Shown here: in pieces, positions 32,878-42,731 of the stretch
How the letters are laid out: each line of letters starts with the position of its first letter
Numbering within the stretch: the first letter of the stretch is position 1
Assembly (NCBI RefSeq): GCF_902859705.1
Contig: NZ_CADIJO010000019.1
Span: forward strand, 43,251 to 107,250
Direction: 5' to 3'
Length of the DNA stretch: 64,000 nt
From: Achromobacter deleyi
GTDB taxonomy: Bacteria > Pseudomonadota > Gammaproteobacteria > Burkholderiales > Burkholderiaceae_B
Notes under the pieces: model-generated
Told to the model about the DNA's origin: nothing
Seen by the model: only the letters and a program-made list of their open reading frames with translations
The model's database searches: none
Translations under genes and position numbers: made by a program

Positions 32878-33675
32878 TTAGGCCTTCGCGTGTGCCAGGA
32901 AGACTTGCAGCGCCGCGGCCGTCTGCCAGTGCAGGCTGGCCAGGCGCGCATCCTTGGCCGATTCGGTGATGGCGCGGCCCTGGGCGTCTTGCGCATAGGG
33001 TTCGCCCAGCGCGCGCGCCATGTCGATCTGGAAGAAGCTGCTGTCGCCGTACGGGCGCTTGCCGTCGATGTAGGGCATGGGCCAGAACGCGTCGCCTTCA
33101 CGCAGCACCGCGTCCAGCGCGCCCTGGCCAGCCTCGCGCCAGTTGGCCGCACGCAGCAGGGTGAGATGTTCGCGGCGCAGTTGGAAAAAACCCTTGGCGT
33201 CCACGCCGCTATCCGGAAAGTCGAAGGCTTCGCGCCGCTCTCGCGGCAGCGCATAGCGGCCGGGCGCCAACTGGCCGATGCGGCGCACATAGGCGGGCAC
33301 CAGCCGGCAGACCTCGGCCATGCGCTGGGTTGCCAGGCTTTTGTCGGCCGTGCCCAGCAGCGTCATTGCCGCAGCCACCGTGTCCTTGCCGCCCAGCGGA
33401 TGTTCGAATTCGATGCCGGGCGCGCCAGTCTCCACGGGAATCCAGATCACGCCCAGATTGCGCATCAGCCTGGCATGGTCAGCGCCGTAGCGGATGCTCG
33501 CCAGATCGGCCTGGAACACGCGCCGGACGATGGCGTCGCGGTCATTCGGCGCGGCGGCCGCCGTGAGGCGCAGCGGCGCCACGGCCAGCGCGGCCAGCGC
33601 CAGCGTCAACGCGCGGCGGGGCGGGCAGGGCACGGACACAGGCAACGCGGATGCAGGGGACGGCAAGCGGGGCAT
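32878..33675 (-). CDS. Exported protein of unknown function
   Basis: The 265-residue protein begins with a long basic region and a hydrophobic segment (PPRRALTLALAALAVAPLRL), a Sec or Tat-like signal. The mature part is rich in charged residues and contains YGDSSFFQIDMARALGEPYA and ANWREAGQGALD. No family was recognised. The ATG at 33675 starts the signal; a start 11 codons upstream is less likely. The next gene upstream is a TPR protein on the same strand. Confidence 0.65.
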   Translation of the reverse strand: MPRLPSPASALPVSVPCPPRRALTLALAALAVAPLRLTAAAAPNDRDAIVRRVFQADLASIRYGADHARLMRNLGVIWIPVETGAPGIEFEHPLGGKDTVAAAMTLLGTADKSLATQRMAEVCRLVPAYVRRIGQLAPGRYALPRERREAFDFPDSGVDAKGFFQLRREHLTLLRAANWREAGQGALDAVLREGDAFWPMPYIDGKRPYGDSSFFQIDMARALGEPYAQDAQGRAITESAKDARLASLHWQTAAALQVFLAHAKA

Positions 33676-33761
33676 GGGGTGGGCTCCTGGGCGGCGGTGT
33701 GGACGCAATCGACCTTATGGAAAAAATGGCCTGCAGTGGGGGCATCGACCCTGCGCAAAAG

Positions 33762-34514
33762 CTAGCGCGGCAACGACGCCAGCTCGGCCTGGGCGCGGGA
33801 ATAACCGGGCTGCACCCGCAGCGCGGCTTCGTAGCTGGCGCGGGCGTCCGCCTGGCGGCCCAGCCGCCGCAGCAGCAGGCCCTGGTTGGTCAGGATCTGG
33901 GCGCTGGCCGGCGTGGCGTGCACCGCCTGGTCATACGCCTTCAGCGCCTCCGGAATGCGATTCAGGCCGTCCAGCAGCGCGGCTTGCAGGTTCAGGCCGA
34001 TGCTCCATTGCGGATAGCGTGCCGTCAGGGCCTGTGCGGTGGCCAGCGCGTCGGGCAGATCGCGCAATTCGGCCTGCGCGCCGGCCTTGTTCACATAGAA
34101 CCAGCGATTGTCAGGGGCCAGGGTGATTGCCTCGTCGAACAGCTTGACCGCCGCCGCTTGCTGGCCGTTGATGGATTGCAGCTTGCCCAGGAAGTTCTTG
34201 ATGTCGGCATTGCCCGGCTCGCGTTGCGACAGGGCTTCGGCGATGCGCTGCGCCTGTGCGGGATCGTTGGCGCGCAGTGCGGCGGAGATCTGCTGGTTCA
34301 TGTCCTGCAGCGGCGCGGGCCATTGCTGGATGCGGGCGCGCAAGGCTGCGCTCTCCGAAGCCAGTTCGGCCTTGTAGGCGTTATCGAATTCCAGGGGCTG
34401 CGCTTGCGCTTCGGCGGGCTGGCCGACCAGCAGCAAGACGGCCAACAGGCCGGATATCGCGGCAAACCGTAAACCGGACAACGATCGAAAAGCACGAAGC
34501 AGCGTTGCGGTCAT
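33762..34514 (-). CDS. Exported tetratricopeptide-repeat protein
   Basis: The 250-residue protein has a signal peptide or N-terminal anchor (FAAISGLLAVLLLVGQPAEAQA). At least four TPR units follow from about residue 75, for example ALRANDPAQAQRIAEALSQR, AVKLFDEAITLAPDNRWFYV, ALKAYDQAVHATPASAQIL and ARASYEAALRVQPGYSRAQ. TPR modules mount protein-protein contacts, here presumably in the periplasm. It is on the same strand as the fasciclin gene, 51 bases upstream. Confidence 0.82.
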   Translation of the reverse strand: MTATLLRAFRSLSGLRFAAISGLLAVLLLVGQPAEAQAQPLEFDNAYKAELASESAALRARIQQWPAPLQDMNQQISAALRANDPAQAQRIAEALSQREPGNADIKNFLGKLQSINGQQAAAVKLFDEAITLAPDNRWFYVNKAGAQAELRDLPDALATAQALTARYPQWSIGLNLQAALLDGLNRIPEALKAYDQAVHATPASAQILTNQGLLLRRLGRQADARASYEAALRVQPGYSRAQAELASLPR

Positions 34515-34565
34515 GAGGGGGGCGGGGTAGGGGTCGCAGGGACCCCTACGATATCCCGGATGCGC

Positions 34566-35111
34566 TTACTTGGGCATCAGGACGCTGTCGATCACGTGGA
34601 TCACGCCGTTGGATTGGTATACGTCGTAGGTGCTGATGTTGGCCACGCCGCCCTTTTCGTCCTTGACGGTCAGGTTGTGCTTGCCGTTCATCATGACCCA
34701 GAGCTTGCCGCCGCTGGCCGTCGTCAGTTCGGTGACGCCGCCCTTTTTGGCCTTGGCGGCCAGGGCGTCGAAGTCCAGTTTGCCCGGCACCACGTGGTAG
34801 GTCAGGATCTTGGTCAACGTGGCCTTGTTTTCCGGCTTGACCAGGGTGTCGACCGTGCCGGGCGGCAGTTTGTTGAACGCGGCATTGGTGGGCGCGAAGA
34901 CCGTGAACGGCCCCTTGCCCTGCAACGTATCCACCAGGCCGGCGGCTTTCACCGCTGCGACCAGCGTGGTGTGGTCGGCGGAATTGACCGCGTTGGCCAC
35001 GATGTTCTTGCTGGGCATCATCGCTTGTCCCCCCACCATGACGTCGGCCGCATAGGTCGGCGACAGGGTTAGGGCAGAGCAGGCGATGGCAATCGAGGCT
35101 AGCAATTTCAT
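34566..35111 (-). CDS. Fasciclin (FAS1) domain secreted protein
   Basis: The 181-residue protein has a signal ending SPTYA (about residue 21) and one FAS1 domain. Both conserved boxes are present: H1 as GPFTVFAPTNAAFNKLPPGT and H2 in ILTYHVVPG and GVIHVIDSVLMP. FAS1 domains mediate adhesion or stress-related surface functions. GGAGATCG precedes the ATG. Confidence 0.9.
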   Translation of the reverse strand: MKLLASIAIACSALTLSPTYAADVMVGGQAMMPSKNIVANAVNSADHTTLVAAVKAAGLVDTLQGKGPFTVFAPTNAAFNKLPPGTVDTLVKPENKATLTKILTYHVVPGKLDFDALAAKAKKGGVTELTTASGGKLWVMMNGKHNLTVKDEKGGVANISTYDVYQSNGVIHVIDSVLMPK

Positions 35112-35394
35112 GACGATCTCCTTTGTGTTGGCCGTCACGAACACATACGGGGCTGGCCTTGGCATGGATGCAAGACAGGGGTTGGGATAAACCCTAGGAG
35201 TGTGCCCGGACGCCTGTGCCGCCCAGCCTTTGCTTGGATCGCGCGCAAGTATGGGCATTATTCGGCCGCTTGTTCCCGATGCTGGTCCGCCGCCGTACAG
35301 GTAGTATCAAGGGGTCTTGCCAAGCCGCGCACCGGCGCGCGGCACCGCCCGCGAATGGAGTAATTCGCTATTTTCAGGAGGATAAATACAAAGC

Positions 35395-36054
35395 ATGGAC
35401 GCGGAATTCTGGTTGGAACGCTGGCGCGACGGTCGCACGCATTTTCATCAAACGCGCGTGACGCCCCTGTTGCAGAAATACTGGCCGACGCTGTCGGTGC
35501 CCCCCGGGGGCAAGGTGCTGGTGCCGCTGTGCGGCAAGTCGCTGGATATGGTGTGGCTGGCGGCCCAGGGCTTTCAGGTATTGGGCGTGGAACTGTCCCA
35601 ATTGGCGGTCGAGCAATTCTTCACTGAAAACGAGCTCAAGCCCGTCATCCACGACACCGCCTACGGCAAGCATTATGTCGCGGGCAATATCGAGATCATC
35701 TGCGGCGATATCTTCAAGCTGGATGCGCAACTGCTGTCGCATTGCGTGGGCGCCTACGACCGTGCGGCGCTGATCGCCTTGCCGGCGGACATGCGCGGCG
35801 CCTATGTGCGGCACGTCTATGGGCAATTGGCGCCGGGCTATCGCGGTTTGCTGATCACCCTGGATTATCCCCAGGAAGAAATGGAAGGGCCGCCGTTTGC
35901 GCTGGTCGATACCGAAGTGCGGGCCTTGTTCACCGGCGTGTCGCCGGCCGTCATCATCGACCGCCGTGACATCCTGGCCAAGGAACCCAAGTTCGCCGAA
36001 CGCGGGGTCAGCCGGCTCGATACCGTGGTGTATCGGCTGGGCGTACAGGCCTGA
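35395..36054 (+). CDS. tpm: Thiopurine S-methyltransferase
   Basis: The 219-residue protein matches bacterial TPMT in full: [14 protein letters not shown] at the start, [19 protein letters not shown] as the SAM site, [41 protein letters not shown] and EGPPFALVD. The enzyme uses S-adenosylmethionine to methylate thiols and also selenium and tellurium compounds, so it can confer tellurite tolerance. CAGGAGG lies 12 bases before the ATG. Monocistronic. Confidence 0.93.
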   Translation: MDAEFWLERWRDGRTHFHQTRVTPLLQKYWPTLSVPPGGKVLVPLCGKSLDMVWLAAQGFQVLGVELSQLAVEQFFTENELKPVIHDTAYGKHYVAGNIEIICGDIFKLDAQLLSHCVGAYDRAALIALPADMRGAYVRHVYGQLAPGYRGLLITLDYPQEEMEGPPFALVDTEVRALFTGVSPAVIIDRRDILAKEPKFAERGVSRLDTVVYRLGVQA

Positions 36055-36060
36055 TCTCGG

Positions 36061-36092
36061 CCAAGGGGGGCGGTGCGAGCCGCCTTCCTTGG
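36061..36092. terminator. Hairpin between tpm and the convergent lipoprotein gene
   Basis: CCAAGGGGGGCGG pairs along its length with CCGCCTTCCTTGG if two G-U pairs are allowed, with a six-base loop. It starts seven bases after the tpm stop. No T-run follows on either strand, so its efficiency is uncertain. Confidence 0.55.
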
Positions 36093-36116
36093 AAAAACCC
36101 GCCTGGAAAGCCCTGC

Positions 36117-36716
36117 CTAGAAAAACCAGCCGCCGCGCGTCAGGTCTTTTTCGCAGCTCTTGTACTGGCTGGCGAATTTGTCGGCGCGCGCCTGCACCTT
36201 CTTCGAGACCGTCTTGAGCCAGGCCTTGCGGTCGTAGCTGCGGTTGCGGTAGCCGGTCCAGCCTTCGTGGTAGTTCAGGTATTGGCCGTAGGCGTCGGAC
36301 TTGGACACGCCGTTCAGGCGCTGGGTCTTGTTCATGTACCAGCCCATGAAATCCAGGGCGTCGGCGAAATTGTCACGGCTTGAACCCCAGCCGCCGGCGT
36401 CTTTCTTGTAGTCGCCCCAGGTCTCGTCCTTGGCCTGGGCGTAGCCGTACGCGGAACTGACCCGGCCCCAGGGGATGATGCCCAGGAAGTAATAGCGTGG
36501 CGGCACGGCGTCCTGCTTGAACGACGATTCCTGGTACATCATCGCCATGGGTACCTGCACCGGCGCACCCCATTTCTTCTGCACTTTCAGCGCGGCATCG
36601 TGCCAGTCCGGCTTTTCGCGGAAGATGGCGCAGATGTTCTCGGGGTTCGAGGGCGGCGCCGTGGCGCAACCGGCAAGCGCCGTCAACAGCGGTAGCGGCA
36701 ACAAGAGCCGTGTCAT
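36117..36716 (-). CDS. Lytic transglycosylase-like lipoprotein (SLT fold)
   Basis: The 199-residue protein has a lipobox LTALAGC with Cys17, so it is probably anchored to the outer membrane. An SLT-like segment, MAMMYQESSFKQDAV, carries the likely catalytic Glu63. AYGYAQAKDETWGDY and LNYHEGWTGY follow as in lysozyme-like transglycosylases. It would cut peptidoglycan glycan strands in the periplasm. No partner gene is adjacent. Confidence 0.85.
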   Translation of the reverse strand: MTRLLLPLPLLTALAGCATAPPSNPENICAIFREKPDWHDAALKVQKKWGAPVQVPMAMMYQESSFKQDAVPPRYYFLGIIPWGRVSSAYGYAQAKDETWGDYKKDAGGWGSSRDNFADALDFMGWYMNKTQRLNGVSKSDAYGQYLNYHEGWTGYRNRSYDRKAWLKTVSKKVQARADKFASQYKSCEKDLTRGGWFF

Positions 36717-36875
36717 TGGCAGTCTTCTCCAGGGGCCGGCAGGCGGCTATCAGGGGTTTTGTGTCATTGGTTACGGTGATTGTATGAAAACGTATCGCCT
36801 GAAAAGTTCCGTCCCCGACTAAATTCCCGCCGGGACGAGAATTGACCCCTTTTCGGCCTTGCCGCGCCGCCAAAG

Positions 36876-36904
36876 AAAAACGGCCCCGGATCGCTCCGGG
36901 GCCG
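36876..36904 (-). terminator. Intrinsic terminator of acnB
   Basis: Read on the minus strand, a 10-base-pair GC stem (CGGCCCCGGA / TCCGGGGCCG, 36881-36904) with tetraloop GCGA is followed by TTTTT. It lies 27 bases beyond the acnB stop. Confidence 0.92.
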
Positions 36905-36931
36905 TCTGCAGGCAAGCCTGGCGGATGAGGC

Positions 36932-39523
36932 TTACACCTCGATCACGTCGGCCACGTCCTTGTAGTCAGCGATCTTGTCGAAGTTCAGGTACTGATAGAT
37001 CTGATCGCCGCTCTTGTTGATGACGCCCATGTCGGCCATGTACTCGTCCTTGGTCGGAATCCGGCCCAGCTTCGAGCAGATGGCGGCCAGCTCGGCCGAA
37101 CCCAGGTACACGTTGGTGTTCTTGCCCAGGCGGTTCGGGAAGTTACGGGTGCTGGTCGACATGACGGTCGCGCCTTCGCGCACCTGGGCCTGGTTGCCCA
37201 TGCACAGCGAGCAGCCCGGCATTTCGGTGCGCGCACCGGCCGTGCCGAACACGCCGTAGTGGCCTTCTTCGGTCAGTTGCGTGGCATCCATCTTGGTGGG
37301 CGGGGCCACCCACAGCTTGACGGGGATGTCGCGCTTGCCTTCCAGCAGCTTGGACGCTGCGCGGAAGTGGCCGATGTTGGTCATGCAGCTGCCGATGAAC
37401 ACTTCGTCGATCTTGGCGCCGGCAACTTCCGACAGCGTCTTGACGTCGTCCGGGTCGTTCGGGCAGGCCACGATGGGCTCGTGCACGTCGGCCAGGTCGA
37501 TCTCGATGACGGCAGCGTATTCGGCGTCGGCGTCCGGTTCCAGCAGCTTGGGGTCGGCCAGCCAGGCTTCCATTGCCTTGATGCGGCGGCCCAGCGTGCG
37601 CTCGTCTTCGTAGCCGTTGGCGATCATCCACTTCAACATCACGATGTTGCTGTTGATGTACTCGATGATCGGTTCCTTGTTCAGGCGCACCGAGCAGCCG
37701 GCGGCCGAACGTTCGGCCGAGGCGTCCGACAGTTCAAAGGCTTGTTCGACCTTCAGGTCGGGCAGGCCTTCGATTTCCAGGATGCGGCCGGAGAAGATGT
37801 TCTTCTTGCCTTGCTTGGCCACCGTCAGCAGGCCTTGCTTGATGGCGTACAGCGGAATGGCGTTGACCAGGTCGCGCAGGGTCACGCCGGGCTGCAGCTT
37901 GCCCTTGAAGCGGACCAGCACCGATTCCGGCATGTCCAGCGGCATCACGCCGGTGGCAGCGGCAAAGGCGACCAGGCCCGAACCGGCCGGGAACGAGATG
38001 CCGATGGGGAAGCGGGTGTGCGAGTCGCCGCCGGTGCCGACGGTGTCGGGCAACAGCATGCGGTTCAGCCACGAGTGGATCACGCCATCGCCCGGGCGCA
38101 GCGACACGCCGCCACGGGTACTGATGAATTCCGGCAGCGTGTGGTGCGTCTTCACGTCCACGGGCTTGGGGTAGGCGGCGGTGTGGCAGAACGACTGCAT
38201 CACCAGGTCGGCCGAGAAGCCCAGGCAGGCCAGGTCCTTCAGCTCGTCGCGGGTCATCGGGCCGGTGGTGTCCTGGCTGCCGACCGAGGTCATCTTCGGT
38301 TCGCAGTAGGTACCCGGGCGAATGCCGCGGCCTTCCTGCAGGCCGCAGGCGCGGCCGACCATCTTCTGGGCCAGCGTGAAGCCCTTGCCTGTGTCGACCG
38401 GGTCCTTGGGCAGGCGGAACAGCGTCGACGGCGGCAGGCCCAGCGCTTCGCGCGCCTTGCCCGTCAGGCCACGGCCGATGATCAGCGGAATACGGCCGCC
38501 GGCACGCACTTCGTCGAACAGCACGTCCGACTTCACTTCGAATTCGGCGATGACTTCGCCGTTCTTGATGGCCTTGCCTTCGTAGGGACGCAGTTCAACC
38601 ACGTCGCCCATTTCCATCTGCGACACGTCCAGCTCGATCGGCAGGGCGCCGGCGTCTTCCATCGTGTTGTAGAAGATCGGGGCGATCTTGTTGCCCAGGC
38701 AGACGCCGCCAAAGCGCTTGTTCGGCACGAAGGGGATGTCTTCGCCCGTGAACCACAGCACCGAGTTGGTGGCCGACTTGCGCGAGGAACCGGTACCGAC
38801 CACGTCACCCACGTAGGCGACCAGGTGGCCCTTTTCCTTCAGCGATTCGATGAACTTGACCGGGCCGCGCTTGCCGTCTTCTTCCGGCTGGAACGCTGCG
38901 CCGTCACGCTTGTTCTTCAGCATCGCCAGGGCGTGCATCGGAATGTCGGGGCGGGTGGTGGCGTCCGGGGCGGGCGACAGGTCGTCGGTGTTGGTTTCGC
39001 CAGGCACCTTGAAGACCGTGATGGTCAGGCTCTGGGGCAGTTCCGGACGGCTGGTGAACCATTCGGCGTCGGCCCAGCTCTGCATCACGGACTTGGCGTT
39101 GGCGTTGCCCTTGTCGGCCTTTTCCTTCACGTCGTGGAAGGCGTCGAACATCAACAGGGTCTTTTTCAGGGCATCGGCGGCGATGGTGCCGATTTCCGCA
39201 TCGTCAAGCAGTTGGACCAGCGGGCCAATGTTGTAGCCGCCCAGCATCGTGCCGAGCAGTTCGGTCGCCTTGGCGCGGCTGATCAGGGCACAAGCTTCCG
39301 AGCCCAGGGCCACGGCGGCCAGATACGACGCCTTGACCTTGGCGGCGTCGTCCACGCCGGCCGGCACACGGTGGGTCAGCAGCTCGACCAGATTCTGCTC
39401 TTCGCCAGCGGGCGGGTTCTTCAGCAGTTCGATCAGTTCAGCGGTTTGTTTGGCCGTCAGGGGCAGCGGGGGAATCCCCAGAGCCGCGCGTTCGGCAACG
39501 TGTTGGCGGTAAGTATCCAGCAT
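36932..39523 (-). CDS. acnB: Aconitate hydratase B / 2-methylisocitrate dehydratase
   Basis: The 863-residue enzyme matches AcnB in length and in domain order, with the small HEAT-like domain first ([20 protein letters not shown]). Cluster cysteines are seen in [11 protein letters not shown] and [25 protein letters not shown] and [10 protein letters not shown] are also typical. It interconverts citrate and isocitrate in the TCA cycle and can act in the methylcitrate cycle. The ATG at 39523 gives the family N-terminus. A strong palindrome lies about 80 bases upstream. Confidence 0.97.
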   Translation of the reverse strand: MLDTYRQHVAERAALGIPPLPLTAKQTAELIELLKNPPAGEEQNLVELLTHRVPAGVDDAAKVKASYLAAVALGSEACALISRAKATELLGTMLGGYNIGPLVQLLDDAEIGTIAADALKKTLLMFDAFHDVKEKADKGNANAKSVMQSWADAEWFTSRPELPQSLTITVFKVPGETNTDDLSPAPDATTRPDIPMHALAMLKNKRDGAAFQPEEDGKRGPVKFIESLKEKGHLVAYVGDVVGTGSSRKSATNSVLWFTGEDIPFVPNKRFGGVCLGNKIAPIFYNTMEDAGALPIELDVSQMEMGDVVELRPYEGKAIKNGEVIAEFEVKSDVLFDEVRAGGRIPLIIGRGLTGKAREALGLPPSTLFRLPKDPVDTGKGFTLAQKMVGRACGLQEGRGIRPGTYCEPKMTSVGSQDTTGPMTRDELKDLACLGFSADLVMQSFCHTAAYPKPVDVKTHHTLPEFISTRGGVSLRPGDGVIHSWLNRMLLPDTVGTGGDSHTRFPIGISFPAGSGLVAFAAATGVMPLDMPESVLVRFKGKLQPGVTLRDLVNAIPLYAIKQGLLTVAKQGKKNIFSGRILEIEGLPDLKVEQAFELSDASAERSAAGCSVRLNKEPIIEYINSNIVMLKWMIANGYEDERTLGRRIKAMEAWLADPKLLEPDADAEYAAVIEIDLADVHEPIVACPNDPDDVKTLSEVAGAKIDEVFIGSCMTNIGHFRAASKLLEGKRDIPVKLWVAPPTKMDATQLTEEGHYGVFGTAGARTEMPGCSLCMGNQAQVREGATVMSTSTRNFPNRLGKNTNVYLGSAELAAICSKLGRIPTKDEYMADMGVINKSGDQIYQYLNFDKIADYKDVADVIEV

Positions 39524-39601
39524 GTGAGGCCTGCTTAAAGTCGGGTTGGAAGAAGGGTTGTCGGCAGGAATTGTAGAGGGAAGAGGGGGGCGCAAGCAAA
39601 T

Positions 39602-39622
39602 GTCTTATATCTTATATAAGAC
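39602..39622. promoter_or_regulatory. Palindrome upstream of acnB, probable operator
   Basis: GTCTTATAT (39602-39610) and ATATAAGAC (39614-39622) are perfect inverted copies spaced by three bases, in otherwise GC-rich DNA. The TCTTATATAAGA-like core is the style of site bound by GntR-family (FadR subgroup) regulators. It is 79-99 bases before the acnB ATG, where it would overlap or flank the promoter. Confidence 0.65.
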
Positions 39623-39815
39623 TTGAGCCGATAGCCGTTGCGGGAAGGCCACGGCGCCTGCGGACGACGCCGCCCGGACGGGGGGCGCCAGAGGGCGTTG
39701 CGGGGAGTCGCCCGGCCAGGCTGGCGGCCGGAACGAATAAATGGGGACAGAAAAAGAGGGGGCGGGCTGCCCCCTGTTTTGCGGGTCCGGGTCCTGGCGA
39801 GAGGGCCGGCCGCGC

Positions 39816-40724
39816 CTAGTTGGCCTTGGCGTCGTACACCACGGCCACTCGGGCGAAGTTGCCGCCGTATTGCTTGACGTTCACCGTGAACGGCGCGCTT
39901 TCGCCGGGTTGGAGCTTGGGCAGCTTCAGTTCCGAATACTGGGCGCCCGACAGCTTGTCCTGCGCGTCGTACAGGCTGACCCATACCTTGACGTTCTGGA
40001 CCTCGGCCTTGTCGTCGTTGCGCACCCGGCCATGCACCACCACATACTTGTAGCGGAAACGGTAGGTGAAATTCAGCGTGCCGGTGCCGACGGCCGCCTC
40101 GGTGTTGTCGACGCTGATGTCCAGCTTGGGACGCGTGCCGGGCATCGCAGCGCGTTTGGCAGGTTGCCAATCGGTCTTGATCTCGCTGTAGCGCTCGAAA
40201 TCCTCGCCTTGCAACCGCACCGGGATGCGCTCGCCGGGATACAGCATGGACGGCAGCGACCATTCCTGGCGCAGCCGCAGCGGGCGGGCGCCGTCGAACA
40301 CCGACAGCGTCAAGCCGGGCGACAGCGCAATGTAGCCATCGCTGCGGTTGACGACTTCGGCCAGCAGCAGCGGGCGCTCGATTTCATCCAGCAGGCGCCG
40401 CGGCGGCGACAGCGACAGCGCGGCGGGGTCGAACAGCGCGAAGTCCGGGTCCAGCAGTTCGGCCGTGGTCAGGCGCACGTGGTCGATGACGCGCGTATCG
40501 GCGGGGCTGACCCGCACGATGCGGCTGGCGGGGGGCGCGGGCTTTGGGGCGGGTTCGGCGGTGGCCGCGGCGGCCTGCGGGGTGGTCGCGGCCTTGGCCT
40601 TTTCCCAGGGCAGCAGGCCGTTGTACTTGGCCAGCGCATAACCGCCGGCGGCCAGGATGACCAGCACCAGTCCGGCCTTGGCGGGCAGGGACAGGCGTTT
40701 GGGTTCGGAACGGCTAGCTTTCAC
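39816..40724 (-). CDS. Membrane-anchored protein with FxLYD-like domain
   Basis: The 302-residue protein has one N-terminal membrane helix (AGLVLVILAAGGYALAKY), an Ala/Pro-rich linker (about 45-70) and two beta-rich regions. The second, with YKYVVVHGRVRNDDKAEVQNV and VWVSLYDAQDKL, resembles an FxLYD/CARDB-like Ig-type domain for extracytoplasmic contacts. It is translated after, and overlaps by 11 bases, the zinc-ribbon protein gene, so they probably act together. No specific role is known. Confidence 0.72.
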   Translation of the reverse strand: MKASRSEPKRLSLPAKAGLVLVILAAGGYALAKYNGLLPWEKAKAATTPQAAAATAEPAPKPAPPASRIVRVSPADTRVIDHVRLTTAELLDPDFALFDPAALSLSPPRRLLDEIERPLLLAEVVNRSDGYIALSPGLTLSVFDGARPLRLRQEWSLPSMLYPGERIPVRLQGEDFERYSEIKTDWQPAKRAAMPGTRPKLDISVDNTEAAVGTGTLNFTYRFRYKYVVVHGRVRNDDKAEVQNVKVWVSLYDAQDKLSGAQYSELKLPKLQPGESAPFTVNVKQYGGNFARVAVVYDAKAN

Positions 40725-41595
40725 TTTGCACCATGTAATCGTAGGAGCCGACCTTGCCCTCGGACAGCATTTCGCAGCGCACGTCGAACGAGGTCACCCC
40801 GCCAGGGGCGAGCGAGTTGGCCGAGCCGTAGCCGTTGCCAGTGCCGATCAGCTTGCCATCTTCGCCATACAGCATCACCGTCACCTGCGTGCTGTTGGAC
40901 ACGGTCGTGCCCTGGTTGCGCAGCAGGCCGACCAGGCGGTAGGCGCCGTCGTTGCGCACCAGTTGCACCTTGTCGGCGGCAATCTTCAGCGCGGTCCCGC
41001 GCGCGCGGGACGGCACGCTGGGCTCCAGCGTGTAGCGGGTATAGGACGTGTCGGGCAGCGAGATCACCACGGGCGTGTATTCGCCGGGCTGCAGGGTACG
41101 CGCCAGCGGCGACCCGGTCGCGGACGACAGCGTCAGTTCGCCCTGGAAGAACGTGGCGGTGACGCGCGGGCTGTCGATCTTTTCGCCCGTTTCGTTGCGC
41201 ATCACCATGACCAGCTGGTTGCGGTTACGCACGCGCCATTCCTGCACGTCGGTCAGCTTGACCAGCGAGGCGTCCAGGGGCGGGATGACGGGGGGCGGTC
41301 GGTAGGTGGACCGTGTCGACGAGCCCAGATTGAACGTCAGCGGCACCAGGATCGCCGCCAGCACCACCAGCACGATCGCCACGATGGCGCCCGGCTGCAG
41401 CTTGGCCGCGGGCGCCGGCTGCTGCATGCCGCGCAGGATCTTCTCCAGCCGCTGGGCGACGTTGTCCTCGACCAGGGTCACGGCCTGGCAGTGGCTGCAC
41501 TGGTACTCGTTGGTGTCCAGCTTGATGAACTGCGCGCTGCCGCAAGTGGAGCAGGTCAGTGTCACCGTATTGATCGTGGTCTGTTTGGGCGTCAT
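40714..41595 (-). CDS. Zinc-ribbon membrane protein with FxLYD-like domain
   Basis: The 293-residue protein starts with a zinc ribbon (LTCSTCGSAQFI ... EYQCSHCQAV), then a membrane helix (IVAIVLVVLAAILVPLTF) and an extracytoplasmic beta-rich region with LVGLLRNQGTTVSNSTQVTV and LYGEDGKLIG, an FxLYD pattern. The ribbon should face the cytoplasm. The ATG at 41595 is chosen because the ribbon follows shortly after; a longer frame adds a Pro-rich stretch. First of an overlapping two-gene unit. Confidence 0.78.
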   Translation of the reverse strand: MTPKQTTINTVTLTCSTCGSAQFIKLDTNEYQCSHCQAVTLVEDNVAQRLEKILRGMQQPAPAAKLQPGAIVAIVLVVLAAILVPLTFNLGSSTRSTYRPPPVIPPLDASLVKLTDVQEWRVRNRNQLVMVMRNETGEKIDSPRVTATFFQGELTLSSATGSPLARTLQPGEYTPVVISLPDTSYTRYTLEPSVPSRARGTALKIAADKVQLVRNDGAYRLVGLLRNQGTTVSNSTQVTVMLYGEDGKLIGTGNGYGSANSLAPGGVTSFDVRCEMLSEGKVGSYDYMVQSES

Positions 41596-41911
41596 GCTGG
41601 GCGGAAAACGCGCCGGGCTCGGCGCGGCGCCGGGATGGCGCGGCAAGACCCGGCAGAGCGTGGCTTACAGGGCGGGAAGGATAGCGGGGGGCGGCGAAAG
41701 GCTGGGTGCATGAACGCATCCAGTTATGACAAGATGTATGGGCGGGGCTCCGGCGTCGCCTCAATGCGGCGCGCCAGGCCGCCCCACCCCCGGTGCTATC
41801 ATCGCCCGCGTCCCATCCTCTTCTTGAATACGCCGTTCCCCGTCGTTCCGCCCTGGGCCGCCTTCTGCCGCGGTCGGGCCGAGCCGAGGCAGGTCAGGCT
41901 CCGCCCGAAGC
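41596..41911. other. Divergent non-coding region
   Basis: The 316 bases between the zinc-ribbon gene and the TauE/SafE gene hold no gene that I can support. TATCAT at 41797-41802 could be a -10 for the plus strand, but no good -35 is present. Confidence 0.4.
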
Positions 41912-42676
41912 ATGAGCATCTTCCAACACGTATTGTTCCTCGCCTGCGTGGCGCTGGCGACCTACGCCCAGACCATGACGGGCTTTGCCTTTGGCCTGGT
42001 GCTACTGGGCCTGTCCGGCGTGTTCCAGCTGGCGTCCGTGTCCGACGTGGCCAATGTGGTCAGCGTGCTGTCGCTGGTCAATGCGGTCGTCACGCTGGCC
42101 CGCGCCAAGCCGCAGGTCAATTGGCGGCTGATGGCGCCGGCCCTGGCCAGCAGCCTGGTCGGCGTGGGGGCGGGGGTGGCCGCGCTGGCGTGGATCAGCG
42201 GGTCCATGGCGGTGCTGCTGCAATTGCTGCTGGGCGTCACCATCATGGCCTGTGCCGTGCTGCTGGTTGCGCGCACCCAGCCGCTTGAGCGCGTGTCATC
42301 GCGCGCTTCGTTCCTGTTCTTCGGCGGCGTGTCGGGCGTGTTGGGCGGCTTGTTTTCCAGCGCCGGCCCGCCCATGGTGTATCACCTGTACCGCCAGCCT
42401 CTGCCGCTGGCGTCCATTCGCAATAGCCTGCTGGTGCTGTTTTCCCTGAATGCCCTGGTGCGGCTGGCGCTGGTGACGGGGCAGGGCGCATTCAAGGCGA
42501 ATTCGGTCTGGCTCAGCCTGCAGGCCTTGCCCGTGGTGATCGGCGTGACCTGGGCGGCGCGCCGCTACGGCACCGCCGGGTCCATGAAGACCATCAAGCG
42601 GATGGTCTTCGTGCTGCTGGTGGCGGCCGGGCTGGGCCTGGTGGTGCCCGCGTCCCGCATCCTGGCGGGCAGCTAG
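41912..42676 (+). CDS. TauE/SafE (sulfite/organosulfur exporter) family permease
   Basis: The 254-residue protein has about seven membrane helices and the duplicated TauE motifs: TMTGFAFGLVLLG near the start and SGVLGGLFSSAGPPMVYHLY in the second half. Members export sulfoacetate, sulfite or other small anions. No sulfur gene is nearby. The start is the ATG followed by SIFQHVLF. Confidence 0.88.
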   Translation: MSIFQHVLFLACVALATYAQTMTGFAFGLVLLGLSGVFQLASVSDVANVVSVLSLVNAVVTLARAKPQVNWRLMAPALASSLVGVGAGVAALAWISGSMAVLLQLLLGVTIMACAVLLVARTQPLERVSSRASFLFFGGVSGVLGGLFSSAGPPMVYHLYRQPLPLASIRNSLLVLFSLNALVRLALVTGQGAFKANSVWLSLQALPVVIGVTWAARRYGTAGSMKTIKRMVFVLLVAAGLGLVVPASRILAGS

Positions 42677-42731
42677 CCGCCAGGGCGGGAATGGCGGTCG
42701 GCCGTGGGCTGACAGCCGCCGCGCGGCCAGG

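Noticed and set aside
31696..33765. 689-residue plus-strand reading frame over the DUF1275 gene
   Set aside because: The DUF1275 protein in another frame has membrane helices and family motifs; the long frame is low-complexity and Arg-rich.
35112..35394. Riboswitch or leader RNA before tpm
   Set aside because: No recognisable aptamer motif or terminator/antiterminator pair could be seen in the 283 bases.
37259..39538. Very long plus-strand reading frame (about 759 residues) opposite acnB
   Set aside because: It is His/Gln/Arg-rich, matches no family and lies exactly antisense to a full-length AcnB with all cluster motifs. High GC content creates such shadows.
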